Of a DNA stretch of 64,000 bases, positions 54,228 through 63,549 are shown in pieces. This DNA is from Rhizobium sp. Pop5 (GTDB taxonomy: Bacteria > Pseudomonadota > Alphaproteobacteria > Rhizobiales > Rhizobiaceae): contig NZ_CP099402.1 of the NCBI RefSeq assembly GCF_024721175.1, positions 744,001 to 808,000 of the forward strand. The letters are read 5' to 3'. How positions within the stretch are numbered: position 1 is the first letter of the stretch; each line of letters opens with the position of its first letter. Below the pieces are notes generated by a model. It did not search any database and had not been told where the DNA came from. It saw only the letters and a list, made by a program, of their open reading frames with translations. A program made the position numbers and the translations under genes.

Positions 54228-54821
54228 ATGAGAACCGTAACTGGACTTTTCGATGATTATACCGACGCAAGCTCTGCAGTAAGCGCGCTTGAAGCCGCCG
54301 GCATCCCTTCCAATGACATCAGCATCGTTTCCAACAATGCAGACAATCGCCACGGTGAGGATTCGAATGCAGGCGAAGGCGCCGGCGTAGGTGCCGGCAT
54401 TGGCGCAGTCGTCGGCGGCGCCGGCGGCCTTCTGACGGGCCTAGGCCTGATGGCAATCCCGGGCGTTGGTCCGGTCGTCGCTGCCGGGTGGCTGGCGGCA
54501 ACGGCCGCTGGCACCGCCGCTGGTGCGGTCGCTGGCGGTGCGACGGGCGGCATCATCGGCGCGATGACGAGTTCCGGCGTCTCTGACGAGGACGCGAACG
54601 TATATGCCGAAGGCGTTCGCAGGGGCGGTTCACTCGTTACCGCCAAGGTTCCGGACGCCCGTGTTGCGGAAGCAGAAGCAATCCTCAAGCGTTCCAACTG
54701 GGTCGACCCCGCAGCACGTCGCGCCGCCTATACGAAGGAAGGTTGGACCAGGTTCGATGACACGCTCGATCCCTATGGCCCCGAGCAAATTGAGCGCGAG
54801 CGCAGTCGCTATCGGCTCTAG
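54228..54821 (+). CDS. general-stress protein (YflT/17M-like) with glycine-rich membrane core
   Basis: This 197-residue protein starts with an alpha/beta domain (TVTGLFDDYTDASSAVSALE, AAGIPSNDISIVSNN) of the general-stress 17M/YflT type. A long Gly/Ala hydrophobic hairpin follows (residues about 50-110: GIGAVVGGAGGLLTGLGLMA, AATAAGTAAGAVAGGATGGI), then a charged C-terminus. It is preceded by AGGAGA. It is likely induced together with the PepSY-like gene under stress; its exact function is unknown. Confidence 0.85.
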   Translation: MRTVTGLFDDYTDASSAVSALEAAGIPSNDISIVSNNADNRHGEDSNAGEGAGVGAGIGAVVGGAGGLLTGLGLMAIPGVGPVVAAGWLAATAAGTAAGAVAGGATGGIIGAMTSSGVSDEDANVYAEGVRRGGSLVTAKVPDARVAEAEAILKRSNWVDPAARRAAYTKEGWTRFDDTLDPYGPEQIERERSRYRL

Positions 54822-55044
54822 AAGATCACCGGCGCGCGCCCCACTAGGGGCACGCGCTGGCCGATCAAGATGCTTCACTGGTTGATCATCGTTGAAGATC
54901 CCCAGCCCTCGACGTCATGGTAGATAAACAGTGCCTAGACCGTATGTTCGTGGGGTGAAGGTGGCCCGCCCCCGCGCTAAGCTGAATTCGGGGATTGCTC
55001 TGGATAGGCCGGAGCCGAGCCCCACGCTTAAGCGAGGGCGAACC

Positions 55045-56163
55045 ATGGAAGAGAATAGCGTAACTTTCATCGGCTTGGATACGTCGAAGCTGAAGATTTC
55101 AGTGGCGGTTGCGGATGGAGAGCGCAACGGCGAGGTGCGGTTTTTCGGCGACATCTCCTCGGAGCCGGCGTCGGTGGCATCGATGGTCAACAAGCTTTCC
55201 AAGCGTGGAGCCAAGCTTCATTTCTGCTATGAGGCAGGTCCGACCGGTTACGGTCTTTACCGGCAGATTGTCGAACTGGGGCATGACTGCGTGGTGGTGG
55301 CGCCGTCGCTGGTGCCCAAGCGAGTGGGCGACCGGGTGAAGACCAACCGCCGGGATGCCGTCAGCCTGGCGCGCCTGCACCGCGCGGGCGAGTTGACCGC
55401 GGTCTGGGTTCCGGATGAAGCTCATGAGGCGATCCGCGACCTGGTGCGGGCGCGCGAGGCTGCCAACGGCGCGTTGAAGCAGGCACGCCAGCAACTCCAG
55501 TCTTTTCTCCTGCGCCACGGCCGGATTTATACCGGTCGCACCCCATGGACGCGCGCCCATACAAGATGGCTGGCACGCCAGACCTTCGATCACCCCGCCC
55601 ACCACATCCTGTTGGCGGAATATTGCCAAGCCATCGAAGATGCCGGCGTACGCCTGGACCGGCTGACCGAGTTGGTGGTGGAGACTGCAGCATCCTGGTC
55701 GATGGCCCCGGTTGTGGCCGCCTACCAATCGATGCGCGGCGTTGCATTCATGACGGCGGTTACCTTTGTCGTCGAAATCGGCGATGTCAGGCGCTTTGAC
55801 AATCCTCGTCAGCTGATGGCCTATCTCGGTCTCGTGCCATCGGAGAGCTCAACCGGCGCACGGATCAAGCGGGGCGGGATCACCAAGGCGGGCAACGCAA
55901 GGGTGCGTCGGGTCCTCATCGAAGGCGCCTGGACGTATCGCTTCCCCGCACGTGTAAGTCCGAAGATCCAGACCCGGCTAGAGGGATTACCGAGGACAGT
56001 TCGAGAGATTGCCTGGAAAGGCCAAGTGAGGCTTTGCGCGCGGTATCGCAAGCTGATGGCGGCAGGCAAGCCGAAGGTCATCACAGTCACTGCCATTGCT
56101 CGGGAAATGGCAGCATTCCTGTGGGCGATCGGGCAGGAGGTCGCACCCACGGCAAAAGGCTAG
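55045..56163 (+). CDS. IS110-family transposase
   Basis: This 372-residue DEDD recombinase has an N-terminal domain (FIGLDTSKLKISVAVADGER, LHFCYEAGPTGYGLYRQI, VKTNRRDAVSLARL) and a C-terminal Transposase_20 domain (SMRGVAFMTAVTFVVEIGDV, LMAYLGLVPSESSTG, GITKAGNARVRRVLIEGAW). It is intact and differs in sequence from the other two IS110 copies in this window. The element ends were not located; about 200 bp on each side are non-coding. The upstream frame to 54931 is probably part of the non-coding end. Confidence 0.93.
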   Translation: MEENSVTFIGLDTSKLKISVAVADGERNGEVRFFGDISSEPASVASMVNKLSKRGAKLHFCYEAGPTGYGLYRQIVELGHDCVVVAPSLVPKRVGDRVKTNRRDAVSLARLHRAGELTAVWVPDEAHEAIRDLVRAREAANGALKQARQQLQSFLLRHGRIYTGRTPWTRAHTRWLARQTFDHPAHHILLAEYCQAIEDAGVRLDRLTELVVETAASWSMAPVVAAYQSMRGVAFMTAVTFVVEIGDVRRFDNPRQLMAYLGLVPSESSTGARIKRGGITKAGNARVRRVLIEGAWTYRFPARVSPKIQTRLEGLPRTVREIAWKGQVRLCARYRKLMAAGKPKVITVTAIAREMAAFLWAIGQEVAPTAKG

Positions 56164-57195
56164 ACCTCATCGGTCAGCTTGAAGAGCAACGCTTTAGTGG
56201 AAACATAAAGGTCATCTGCTGTTGGACAAAGATGGAGGCAGGGCTCCGGTGGGGAATCCTCGCGCCTACTATGTGGCGGACACCGTCCATGCCCGATCCT
56301 AGATCGAGGTAGCCCCAGACGAACAAACGGAAATGCGGTATCCAACCCGCGCATAAGAGTATGCCAGCCGTCGTCAAAACGCCCTGTCTCCTCCTTTGTT
56401 CAACAGCTTCACACTGGTCCCTCCGTCGTCAAAGTCGGAAAGGAAAATCATGACCAAAAAGCTTGCAAATGAACATAAGAGTAGGTGGCCGCCCAGCGCA
56501 CAGGAGAAAGATTTGCTTGGGGTAAACAAATAATCGCTGAGCGGCCTCGATTAATAAATAGGCGATACTCTTTTGAATACTTTATTTCTCCTTTGGCGCG
56601 AATTCGTACAATCAAATGTGCTTTAATAAACAGAGATTGCATAAGTACTACTTATTGCAACAGCTCAACTATCGTGCAGAATATTTGTGGCGCCATGTGC
56701 AATGCCACTAACACCCCCATCCATTAATCCCCGCGATGGCGGGGATATCTTTACATTAATTCGGGAATGGCAAACCGCGACTGGCCATCCGCCTTGGGGC
56801 CGCCTCGTTCGAAACTTTGGTCGTCGCCGAAGATAGGAGATCGATTTCATCGAAGGCTGGCCAACACTCAATCATGCGGTTAATTGCCGCGCTCTCGCGC
56901 AAGGCTTCGTTCTCTGCCCGCGTCCGCGAAGTCGATAAGCTGCACCGTATCACACAACTTAGCGGTAGCTTGGCGCTTTCACTGACAATGTTCCACCAAC
57001 TACAGACGACTTGCGCGCTCGCTTTCCACCTCGCCAGGAGAAATTCGCTTGATTTGAGCTGGAGCGAAATGCCGCTGACTTTGCGAAGCGCGCCGGCGAT
57101 TGTGCGAAACCGCACTGATGGTTGGCCCGGCAAGGTTGATGAACTACGATTTTCTTATCGCGATCCGAGCCAGCTGTTGCAACGCGGAGGATGAT
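56164..57195. other. 1-kb region, AT-rich in part, without recognised gene
   Basis: The first 150 bp are probably the IS110 right end. 56440-56700 is clearly AT-rich. From 56756 to 57194 antiparallel frames exist (minus 56756-57133 with ENEALRESAAINRMIECWPA; plus 56817-57194), either of which could be a decayed regulator gene, but I cannot identify one. Confidence 0.3.
56727..56746. terminator. terminator-like hairpin
   Basis: ATCCCCGC and GCGGGGAT form a perfect 8-bp stem with the 4-nt loop GATG, followed on the plus strand by ATCTTT. It is a plausible intrinsic terminator, but the gene it would serve is unclear. Confidence 0.45.
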
Positions 57196-57444
57196 ATGGC
57201 CGACTTCAATCTCACACTCCCGATGGAAGAAGTGAACGTGCTTTCGGATGCTGTTCGGACTTGGTTCCGGCATAATCACGCCGCGCCAACGGAACAATCA
57301 ATGCAGCTGCTTTGCAGCGCGGCGGTCGACCTATATAATGAAGGCCACAAGACGCGCGAGGAGCTGGTCACGCTGCTGATTATGAAGTTTGATAGCCCTC
57401 ATTCGCTGCAGATCAACGCGCCGACATCCACGTCTCATCATTGA
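57196..57444 (+). CDS. small uncharacterised protein
   Basis: This 82-residue protein has a good GGAGG site. It contains LTLPMEEVNVLSDAVRTWFR and LLCSAAVDLYNEGHKTREEL, probably helical. No family is recognised. It is followed by decayed IS3 sequence, so its 3' end (SLQINAPTSTSHH) may have been altered. Confidence 0.6.
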   Translation: MADFNLTLPMEEVNVLSDAVRTWFRHNHAAPTEQSMQLLCSAAVDLYNEGHKTREELVTLLIMKFDSPHSLQINAPTSTSHH

Positions 57445-57519
57445 CAGTGATATCGGCCAACCGGCACGTTCCAGAAGCGTGGGAGGTTCTCAACCGATCC
57501 GGGGCAGAGGGCGCACTGT

Positions 57520-57840
57520 CACCAAACCGCAGCGACGCGCGGTGATGCGATCGCTCGAGGTCGAAGTGAGCCATTGGATGGTTTAGCAGGTTCTCCAAGG
57601 CGGTGATCACGAGGCCCTGCATGGCTCTTGATGATCTCGGTGGTGGCGACATGGGCGTTTGCTTCAAGGTCACAGTAGTCGTGGGCAAAGCCACCCGGAC
57701 CTCCTCCTTGGTGTCGCAGCCGATCTCGAAGCCGTCGGAGCACCATCTGACCGCAACCTTATCTAAACGAGTGCCAGCGCGGCTCTCGCGGGCAAAGACA
57801 AGGACGCGGCGCGCCTGCATGACGCGATCGGCTCTCGCGG
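57520..57840 (-). pseudogene. decayed IS3-family (IS2-type) orfB remnant
   Basis: Pieces in several minus-strand frames match an IS2-type integrase core: VAVRWCSDGFEIGCDTKEEV, then FAHDYCDLEANAHVATTEII in the next frame and MQGLVITALENLL. The catalytic DNGS region and C-terminus are not found. Several frameshifts are present. The surrounding 57445-58017 holds nothing else that I recognise. Confidence 0.7.
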
Positions 57841-58017
57841 CGTGATACCGAGGCCTTCGGCAATACGCTCAGTCCGGACCGTGAATGGCCTCGCTTCGAG
57901 GGTCATAGTCGCCTCCCGGGCCTTTAGTCGCAGACGCACCGGGACCTTGGTCCGATGGCCGGAACGGGTGGGAAGGCTGCGTGTTTCTTCCGCGGCAAAC
58001 ACTCCTGAGGTGACAAC

Positions 58018-58471
58018 ATGAGTGATGATCTGTGGGAAAAGCCAATAGAGTTGATGATCGAAAACTCCGATCATTTTCGGAGCGTCGGCAGCACACGGGA
58101 TGCCATGGCGTGCCTCATGACCTCTTGGCCCACAAAAGGAGGAAAGTCCTTTTCCGCTGCTCGGCGAGCCTGTCTCGGGGAGGCTCACCAGCGCGAAAGC
58201 AAAGCTCGCCTTCATTCGTGCTGCCGAGGAAGCGAAGTCGCGCGACGCTGCTCGCTTGCGGTTCACATTGTCCATAGAAGAGATAGCGGGGCGGCTTGGA
58301 GCTTTTCTCCAAATGGCGTCACTCGGTCGTGGTCATGTAAGACGAGCCCTCGCACGAAACGATCGCCGACAACATCTTGCAACTGGCGCAACCCGCGAAA
58401 ATCGTCAGGCTTCACCGTTGCTGACGCCTTTACTTCTATCCCAACGACCCGGCCGCGACGATCCTCGATAA
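58018..58471 (+). pseudogene. DUF982-family gene, frameshifted
   Basis: From an ATG with GAGGTG upstream, the frame reads DLWEKPIELMIENSDHFRSV, then MTSWPTKGGKSFSAARRACL, a DUF982 protein. At about 58177 one extra G in GGGGAGG shifts the frame. The true continuation is RLTSAKAKLAFIRAAEEAKS and RDAARLRFTLSIEEIAGRLG, which runs on to 58471 and into the 3' end of the opposite ATPase gene. DUF982 proteins are short, rhizobia-typical and of unknown role. Confidence 0.65.
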
Positions 58472-59516
58472 TGACGTCGACTTCATCTTGGTCTCTCGTC
58501 CGGTAGTGCGAGAACGATAAGCGCCGGCCTGACCAGGATGCCAACTTCAGCAGTTCTGACACCACGAAGCTTTCAAGCAGGGCGCCAAAACGAGTTTTGT
58601 TGTCGCGTAACGCGCTCGCTTCATCCTCGCGCAAAGTGGCAAGCAAACCCGAGTCCAGAAAGTGGAGCTTCGGCGTTTTGACGAGCCGGTTCAAGCGGTT
58701 GTTGGACCACGGAACAAGCGTCCTGATGAGAAAGAGGCGCTCAAGGATAGCAACGTATTTCTGTGCTGTGATGCTCGACAACCCGAGCGCTGCACCGAAA
58801 CTGCTATGGTTGACCAATTGTCCGGCGTGCTCCGCTAAAACATCGAGCAGCCGCGGAAGCCGGTCCAACTGATCGATGTTGGCGATATCACGCACGTCGC
58901 GGTCGAGGATCAATTTCACATAATCTTCCAGCCAAGCAGTCCGCCGGCGGGGGGTCGGCCGACGCAAAGCTTCTGGATAGCCGCCCTGGAGCACCGTCAA
59001 CAGCAGATCGTCGCCAATGACGGTGTCCTCCCCGGCGGAAGGCTCCTCGCCGGCGAACAGCCGATCCAGGAGACGTCCCGGAGCGGAGCGGATCTCCGAT
59101 TGGGCAAATGGCAGCAACGGGACAACCGCCATACGACCGGCGAGCGAGTCTGCAATCGCCGGAACGGTGGCCAGATTGGCTGAGCCCGTGAGCAAGAACC
59201 GTCCGGGCTCGTCATCGCGGTCAACGCTTTCCTTGATTGCCAGTATCAGTTCGGGCGCACGTTGCACCTCGTCAATCACGGCCCGTTTAATGCCTCGGAT
59301 AAAGCCGATCGGATCGGTCCTTGCTGCGTTAAGCGTACCAACATCGTCGAGGGTTATAAATGGACGATCGGAGCCAGAGACCTGTCGCGCAAGGGTGGTC
59401 TTTCCGGCTTGCCGCGGGCCGGCGATGAGCACGACTCGTGTGTCAGCCAGCGCAGTTTCGACGATCAGTCGGGCTTTGCGTTCAATCAGCTTTTTCGGTG
59501 GCGGCGAGTCTGTCAT
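58263..59516 (-). CDS. AAA-type ATPase with DUF4143 domain
   Basis: This 417-residue protein has Walker A GPRQAGKTT (residues 33-41), a Walker B-like RAVIDEVQRAPE and a sensor-like FLLTGSANLATV, followed by the DUF4143 nuclease-like C-terminus (LHFLDSGLLATL, RTRDQDEVDVIIEDRRGRVV, GIEVKASATVK, a PD-(D/E)xK arrangement). The family is common in bacterial accessory genomes; its biological role is unclear, with toxin-antitoxin or phage-related links suspected. It is intact. Confidence 0.9.
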   Translation of the reverse strand: MTDSPPPKKLIERKARLIVETALADTRVVLIAGPRQAGKTTLARQVSGSDRPFITLDDVGTLNAARTDPIGFIRGIKRAVIDEVQRAPELILAIKESVDRDDEPGRFLLTGSANLATVPAIADSLAGRMAVVPLLPFAQSEIRSAPGRLLDRLFAGEEPSAGEDTVIGDDLLLTVLQGGYPEALRRPTPRRRTAWLEDYVKLILDRDVRDIANIDQLDRLPRLLDVLAEHAGQLVNHSSFGAALGLSSITAQKYVAILERLFLIRTLVPWSNNRLNRLVKTPKLHFLDSGLLATLREDEASALRDNKTRFGALLESFVVSELLKLASWSGRRLSFSHYRTRDQDEVDVIIEDRRGRVVGIEVKASATVKPDDFRGLRQLQDVVGDRFVRGLVLHDHDRVTPFGEKLQAAPLSLLWTM

Positions 59517-60033
59517 CGGCTATCATTAACCGAGTTCTCGGCGAATTTAAAGTACGCGTCCGGCTAATCTTAATTTGTGCCACGGCTAGCTAAAAGCGTG
59601 GCATAAGAGTTATGGAACCTCTCTCTGATGAAGCAGATCTCGTACATCCGCAAACTCAGCGACGCAATTGGCAAAAGCTTGTCTGAAAAGCTTCAGCTTG
59701 CCGTCGATGACGAGGCCGGCGAAGCCTGCGGGCTTGTCCGGGTCGAGGATGTCGCCAGCTACCAAGCAATTGCGGTCCCAGCTGATTCCAATCCGGCGCT
59801 GATCTCGGCAAGTTCCTCAAAGCCTTTCCGATGCAGCAATTTGGAGGCGCGCACCGAGGATTCCATCAACGAAATACCCGCTGCGAAAGTCGCCTTACTG
59901 TTAGCCAAAGACGACGAAGGGTACATCGGGAATCGACCCGAAAGATGCGACGCCGCCCAAGGACCGCCGCTAAGAATTGAACAATTCGCATCTCTGAGCA
60001 TTGATCCTGGTAACCCGAAAAGGAGAAACTGCC
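59517..60033. other. 517-bp region, one doubtful frame
   Basis: A plus-strand frame (59628-60074; SYIRKLSDAIGKSLSEKLQL, VDDEAGEACGLVRVEDVASY) overlaps csbD in another frame. The opposite strand (59759-60001) is equally open. Neither is recognised, and the plus frame lacks a clear ribosome site, so I do not call a gene. Confidence 0.3.
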
Positions 60034-60237
60034 ATGGATTGGAATCGCGTCGAAGGCAACTGGAAGCAGGTTAAAGGCAAAGTCAAGGAACAGTGGGGTA
60101 AGCTTACCGACGACGACCTTGATGAAATCGCCGGAAAGCGAGATCAGCTCGAAGGTATGATCCAGGAGCGCTATGGCCTCGCGAAGGACCGCGCCAAATC
60201 CGACATTGATGAATGGTATGGCCGTCAGACCTGGTAA
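60034..60237 (+). CDS. CsbD-family stress-response protein
   Basis: This 67-residue protein shows the complete CsbD pattern (WNRVEGNWKQVKGKVKEQWG, KLTDDDLDEIAGKRDQLEGM, IQERYGLAKDRAKSDIDEWY). AAGGAG precedes the ATG. CsbD-like proteins are small, soluble and strongly induced by general stress in many bacteria; their molecular role is unknown. A perfect terminator hairpin follows 8 bp after the stop. Confidence 0.95.
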   Translation: MDWNRVEGNWKQVKGKVKEQWGKLTDDDLDEIAGKRDQLEGMIQERYGLAKDRAKSDIDEWYGRQTW

Positions 60238-60245
60238 GAAAATCG

Positions 60246-60268
60246 AAGGACCGGCCCGGCCGGTCCTT
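60246..60268 (+). terminator. terminator hairpin after csbD
   Basis: AAGGACCGGCC and GGCCGGTCCTT form a perfect 11-bp inverted repeat around one base, followed by a short T stretch. Its position directly after the csbD stop supports an intrinsic terminator. Confidence 0.75.
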
Positions 60269-61183
60269 TCGCTGCGTGCCTCATCTCGAAAGAACTAGGC
60301 CACCTGCGCAAGCGGATGTCACTTGCGCATCAATTGCTGAACATTAGACCGCCAAGAGAAAGCGCGCCGATGTGACGGCTTCCGATCGATCTTTTTTCAC
60401 TTCAAGGATCCTGGCAGAGATTTGGAAATCGAGCCGACATACCAGTGGCGAGGATCACGACATAGCTTATTGAGCACGATATATGCTGCATCGCCAACGG
60501 TGCGTAACGATCCTGTGAGCTGCTTGGCCGCGCAGAGCCAGCGCGACTGGTTTGAGTGCCGTCGAGGTGTTCGAGCACTGAATCCCAATGGATTTCGGGC
60601 TAACCGCGCCCGTGTCGGGGTCCAGCGGGAATCACATACCACTTGTGGTTTCCCCTCGGTCGAAAGTCACCATCGGGCTCTGGATGAGCAGTTGTGATCG
60701 CCGCAATTGCGCTAGGGCGAATTGCTTCTGAAGTATGAGGCTGTAACGCCTTTTGAGGCCCGGCACTGTCGCCACTTGTGTAGACGACCGGCATTTCAGG
60801 TGGATTTCGCGCGCAGCTCACGCCACCTCCCGCCCGTCTGGCGCGAGCAAAAATGGGCGCGAGTTCATCGCCGATCCCGAGTGGCAGGAGGCGAAGGCGA
60901 AGAGCGAGGCGGGTGGGCCTATCGTGTCCAACACCGTCAGTTCGCTGCCGAAAGCCGACACGCTTCTACCGCGGCTTCCCCAAACCGTCGGAATAACGGA
61001 CGGCGTCTCCGCTCACAATGACTGAGAAGCGTTTCAGCTGGCCTCGCAGAACCCAAGAATTTTGAATTCTGACGCTGCAAGTCAACAGAAAGGCGCATGA
61101 CTCACCCTCCTTTGTAGCGGATAGCCCCCACTCGACATTCGAATATCGCCATGACGTAATGGCTGTGATTAGGCATGGAATAA
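60269..61183. other. 915-bp region with a probable NIPSNAP remnant
   Basis: The only recognisable piece is at 60870-61024 on the plus strand: NGREFIADPEWQEAKAKSEA, GGPIVSNTVSSLPKADT resembles the C-terminus of NIPSNAP-family proteins. The upstream part of that gene is absent. The minus frame 60397-60642 (LRTVGDAAYIVLNKL) vaguely resembles DUF982 but is not supported. Confidence 0.35.
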
Positions 61184-62830
61184 GGGGTCTGACGCAATCT
61201 CGATGACATTAGGGCGCTCCGACAATACGGGCTTCGAGTAGATCCAGCTTTCCGCGGCCGTACATCTGTCGCTTGATGAGTTTGAGCTTGGTGATCTGGC
61301 CCTCAGTCTGGCCGTTCGACCACATCGAAGTTATTGCGTTCTGGACCGCTGTCCGGTCGCGGATAACACCGTTGGCGAATGACGAGACCAAGCTTCTTGC
61401 TGCACGGTCGATCCAAGCTTCCAGATCATCTTTAGACTTACTGCGCAGCATTTTGTGGAAGCTCTCGACGACATCCCTTGCCTCGACAAGATCCGGTAGC
61501 CTCTCTTCGATGGCGGCGACTGTCATCGTTTGAGCCTTGGTCAAGTAGTTGCGTTCAAGCGTCATCAGGCGGACGATAGTGCGTGCGGCCGGCGTATGTC
61601 CGAGTCCGCTCTCGGCCTTTTCGGCTCGCCTTCGCCGCGTTGCCCATTCGGTGACAACACGGAGACCGCCGCCGAAGCCAGCCAACCGAAGCTGCCGCCA
61701 AAGTTCAGCGCCGTTCCGCAATCCGGCGTCCCATTGCGCTTCAAGCCAAGGCAGATGCGGTTCCAGGGAAGTTTGCCGGACCCGAAAGATGTCGGTCCGC
61801 TGACCACGGACGACACTGCGAACCAGCTTTCGGCTGTGCCCGGTTCTGCGCACGATCTCCTTAATGGATACGCCTTCGCTGACGAGACTACGGATGACGG
61901 CGTTTGCCTCTTCACGCCGCAGATATCCCTCATATTGCAGTCGCTCGGCGGCTGTCAGAAGCTTTGGATTTACAGTTGCTGTGCCGATTGCAATGCGGAC
62001 CTGCCGCATCGACTTGCGAACGGCGTCAAGAAGGGCGTGGCTGGCATTTTCCATCAGATGCCAGCGGTCGGCGACCTGTTCGGCGTGTGGCAGGGCTTGT
62101 GCCGCGGCCTGCGCATAGCCGCCGCCGCGGTCTCGTGCGACGATTTCGATCTGCGGCTGCTCGACCAGCCAAGCCCTGGCGGTCGGGGGTTCTCGGTCGG
62201 GCAACAACGCGATCGTCTTTCGCCGTTCCAGATCACAGATGATCGTGCCGTATCGATGATTGCGACGCCATGCCCAGTCATCGATGCCGATAACGGTCGG
62301 CGGCGCCGGCGGCGGGCGATCATATCGGCGGACGGTTCGCAGCAGCGTATCATTGCTCACCGGAAGTCCGAGACGATCGGCAAACCGAGCTGCCGGGCGA
62401 CCACCCAATGCAAGAGCAAGATGCCGAACCAAGCAGTCCAGACGTGCTGTCCGGCGGGCCATGGGTCGGACTATGTCATCACCGAAGCGCTCAGCGAAAA
62501 TCTTTCGGCGGCATTGTTCGGCACCACAGACCAAGCGTCGGACCGTCAGGTGCAATTCAATCCTTCGACCCGCACACGGAAGATCGGCAATCATCCGGGG
62601 ATAGCGACTATGAACGCGACGGGAAGCGGCACCGCATTCAGGACATCTGCAATCTCGGGACCGACCATATGCGGCAATGACGATCGCGTCAGCACAATGA
62701 TGCACTGCTTCAACGCTTAACTCGGCAGGGATCAGATCGGAAAGCCTAAATTTGGCTCGCATGGCGCTGATTCTCCATTGGAAACCAGGCCAATTGAACT
62801 CAAAACATCATCGAGAATGAGTCAGACCCC
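61184..62830 (-). mobile_element. ISL3-family element
   Basis: Terminal inverted repeats of 22 bp, GGGGTCTGAC-GCAATCTCGATG on the left and the complement of GGGGTCTGAC-TCATTCTCGATG on the right, differ at two positions. The element is 1647 bp with one intact transposase. I looked for the expected 8-bp target duplication and did not find one (TGGAATAA versus CGTTACGA), so flanking DNA may have rearranged after insertion. Confidence 0.88.
61209..62762 (-). CDS. ISL3-family transposase
   Basis: This 517-residue protein has an N-terminal zinc-finger (CRCPECGAASRRVHSRYPR, ELHLTVRRLVCGAEQCRRK) and the DDE_Tnp_ISL3 domain (GIDDWAWRRNHRYGTIICDL, VARDRGGGYAQAAAQALPHA, ADRWHLMENASHALLDAVRK) with the C-terminal SNGQTEGQITKLKLIKRQMY GRGKLDLLEAR block. 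It is full length and uninterrupted. Confidence 0.94.
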   Translation of the reverse strand: MRAKFRLSDLIPAELSVEAVHHCADAIVIAAYGRSRDCRCPECGAASRRVHSRYPRMIADLPCAGRRIELHLTVRRLVCGAEQCRRKIFAERFGDDIVRPMARRTARLDCLVRHLALALGGRPAARFADRLGLPVSNDTLLRTVRRYDRPPPAPPTVIGIDDWAWRRNHRYGTIICDLERRKTIALLPDREPPTARAWLVEQPQIEIVARDRGGGYAQAAAQALPHAEQVADRWHLMENASHALLDAVRKSMRQVRIAIGTATVNPKLLTAAERLQYEGYLRREEANAVIRSLVSEGVSIKEIVRRTGHSRKLVRSVVRGQRTDIFRVRQTSLEPHLPWLEAQWDAGLRNGAELWRQLRLAGFGGGLRVVTEWATRRRRAEKAESGLGHTPAARTIVRLMTLERNYLTKAQTMTVAAIEERLPDLVEARDVVESFHKMLRSKSKDDLEAWIDRAARSLVSSFANGVIRDRTAVQNAITSMWSNGQTEGQITKLKLIKRQMYGRGKLDLLEARIVGAP

Positions 62831-63172
62831 CGTTACGACGCCGATTGACACGTCAAAGTCCGTCTAATCGATTGGGGGCACGATTCTGGCGGAACCCTTC
62901 AAGGCCAGCAGTCGAAAGAAGGGCTGCATTAAAGGCCGGACACACGACTGCACTCGAGATGCGCTGCATAACGAAGCCATTTTCCCTCAACGCGGGAGCC
63001 TTCCACACACGATGCCATTCTAGCACCGGGGGAGCGGGAGCCTTCCATCCCATCGATTTCGGACTGCTCTTGTTCTGGCCCCGAGTTGCATGCCTGGCAT
63101 CAATACTACAGGCCCCATGGTGACTGCACGGTCGACCGCCTGCTGCAAAATGGCGTTTTCCATAACAGCACC
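62831..63172. repeat. 342-bp gap with a 14-bp direct repeat
   Basis: GCGGGAGCCTTCCA occurs at 62992-63005 and 63034-63047. No gene is recognised in this stretch, although a plus-strand frame (62845-63123) is open. The repeat may be a small duplication left by recombination near the ISL3 element. Confidence 0.4.
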
Positions 63173-63472
63173 TCAGTGCACGTGGGGATCGCGGTCGCGT
63201 CGCATGCGAGAGGCAGCAATCGCTGGGGTTTCGGGAGCCAGCAGATCATGCTTCGCCGCAAATGCTGCGAAGAGGCCGCGCGCCGTTTCGGCTTCGATTT
63301 CCCCGCGAAGTGCGGCCTGACACGCTTTCATAGCAACAGAGTGCGCCGTGTCCCTGAACGATGTCGGCCATTCGGCAAGGTGTCGATAAGCGTCCATCAC
63401 GCTGCGAACTTCTGCAGGGAAGCCCAAGCCGACAAGAATGGTGACGGGTTTTGTGAACATATCGGGTTTCAT
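63173..63472 (-). CDS. DUF982-family protein
   Basis: This 99-residue soluble protein has a GGAGAG site before the ATG. The DUF982 pattern is complete: FTKPVTILVGLGFPAEVRSV, MDAYRHLAEWPTSFRDTAHS, VAMKACQAALRGEIEAETAR, GLFAAFAAKHDLL. These proteins are abundant in rhizobia and of unknown role. It lies downstream of hsp20, separated by a strong hairpin, and may be cotranscribed with it. Confidence 0.85.
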   Translation of the reverse strand: MKPDMFTKPVTILVGLGFPAEVRSVMDAYRHLAEWPTSFRDTAHSVAMKACQAALRGEIEAETARGLFAAFAAKHDLLAPETPAIAASRMRRDRDPHVH

Positions 63473-63503
63473 CGTTCTCTCCTTCCCAACCCGGAATGTT
63501 GTC

Positions 63504-63525
63504 GGGCGCCACCGCAGTGGCGCCC
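63504..63525. terminator. hairpin between hsp20 and the DUF982 gene
   Basis: GGGCGCCAC and GTGGCGCCC form a perfect 9-bp stem with a 4-nt loop, 25 bp after the hsp20 stop and 32 bp before the DUF982 start. There is no T-run on the minus strand, so it may attenuate or stabilise the message rather than end it. Confidence 0.5.
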
Positions 63526-63549
63526 TCGCCTGACGATTACGTTTGGAAT

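Noticed and set aside
59628..60074. 148-codon plus-strand frame before csbD
   Set aside because: Overlaps csbD out of frame, equally open on the other strand and not recognisable.
61530..62720. 396-codon plus-strand frame
   Set aside because: Shadow of the ISL3 transposase.
62992..63047. Two-unit direct repeat considered as a CRISPR fragment
   Set aside because: Only two 14-bp units with one 28-bp spacer, no cas genes and no further repeats.
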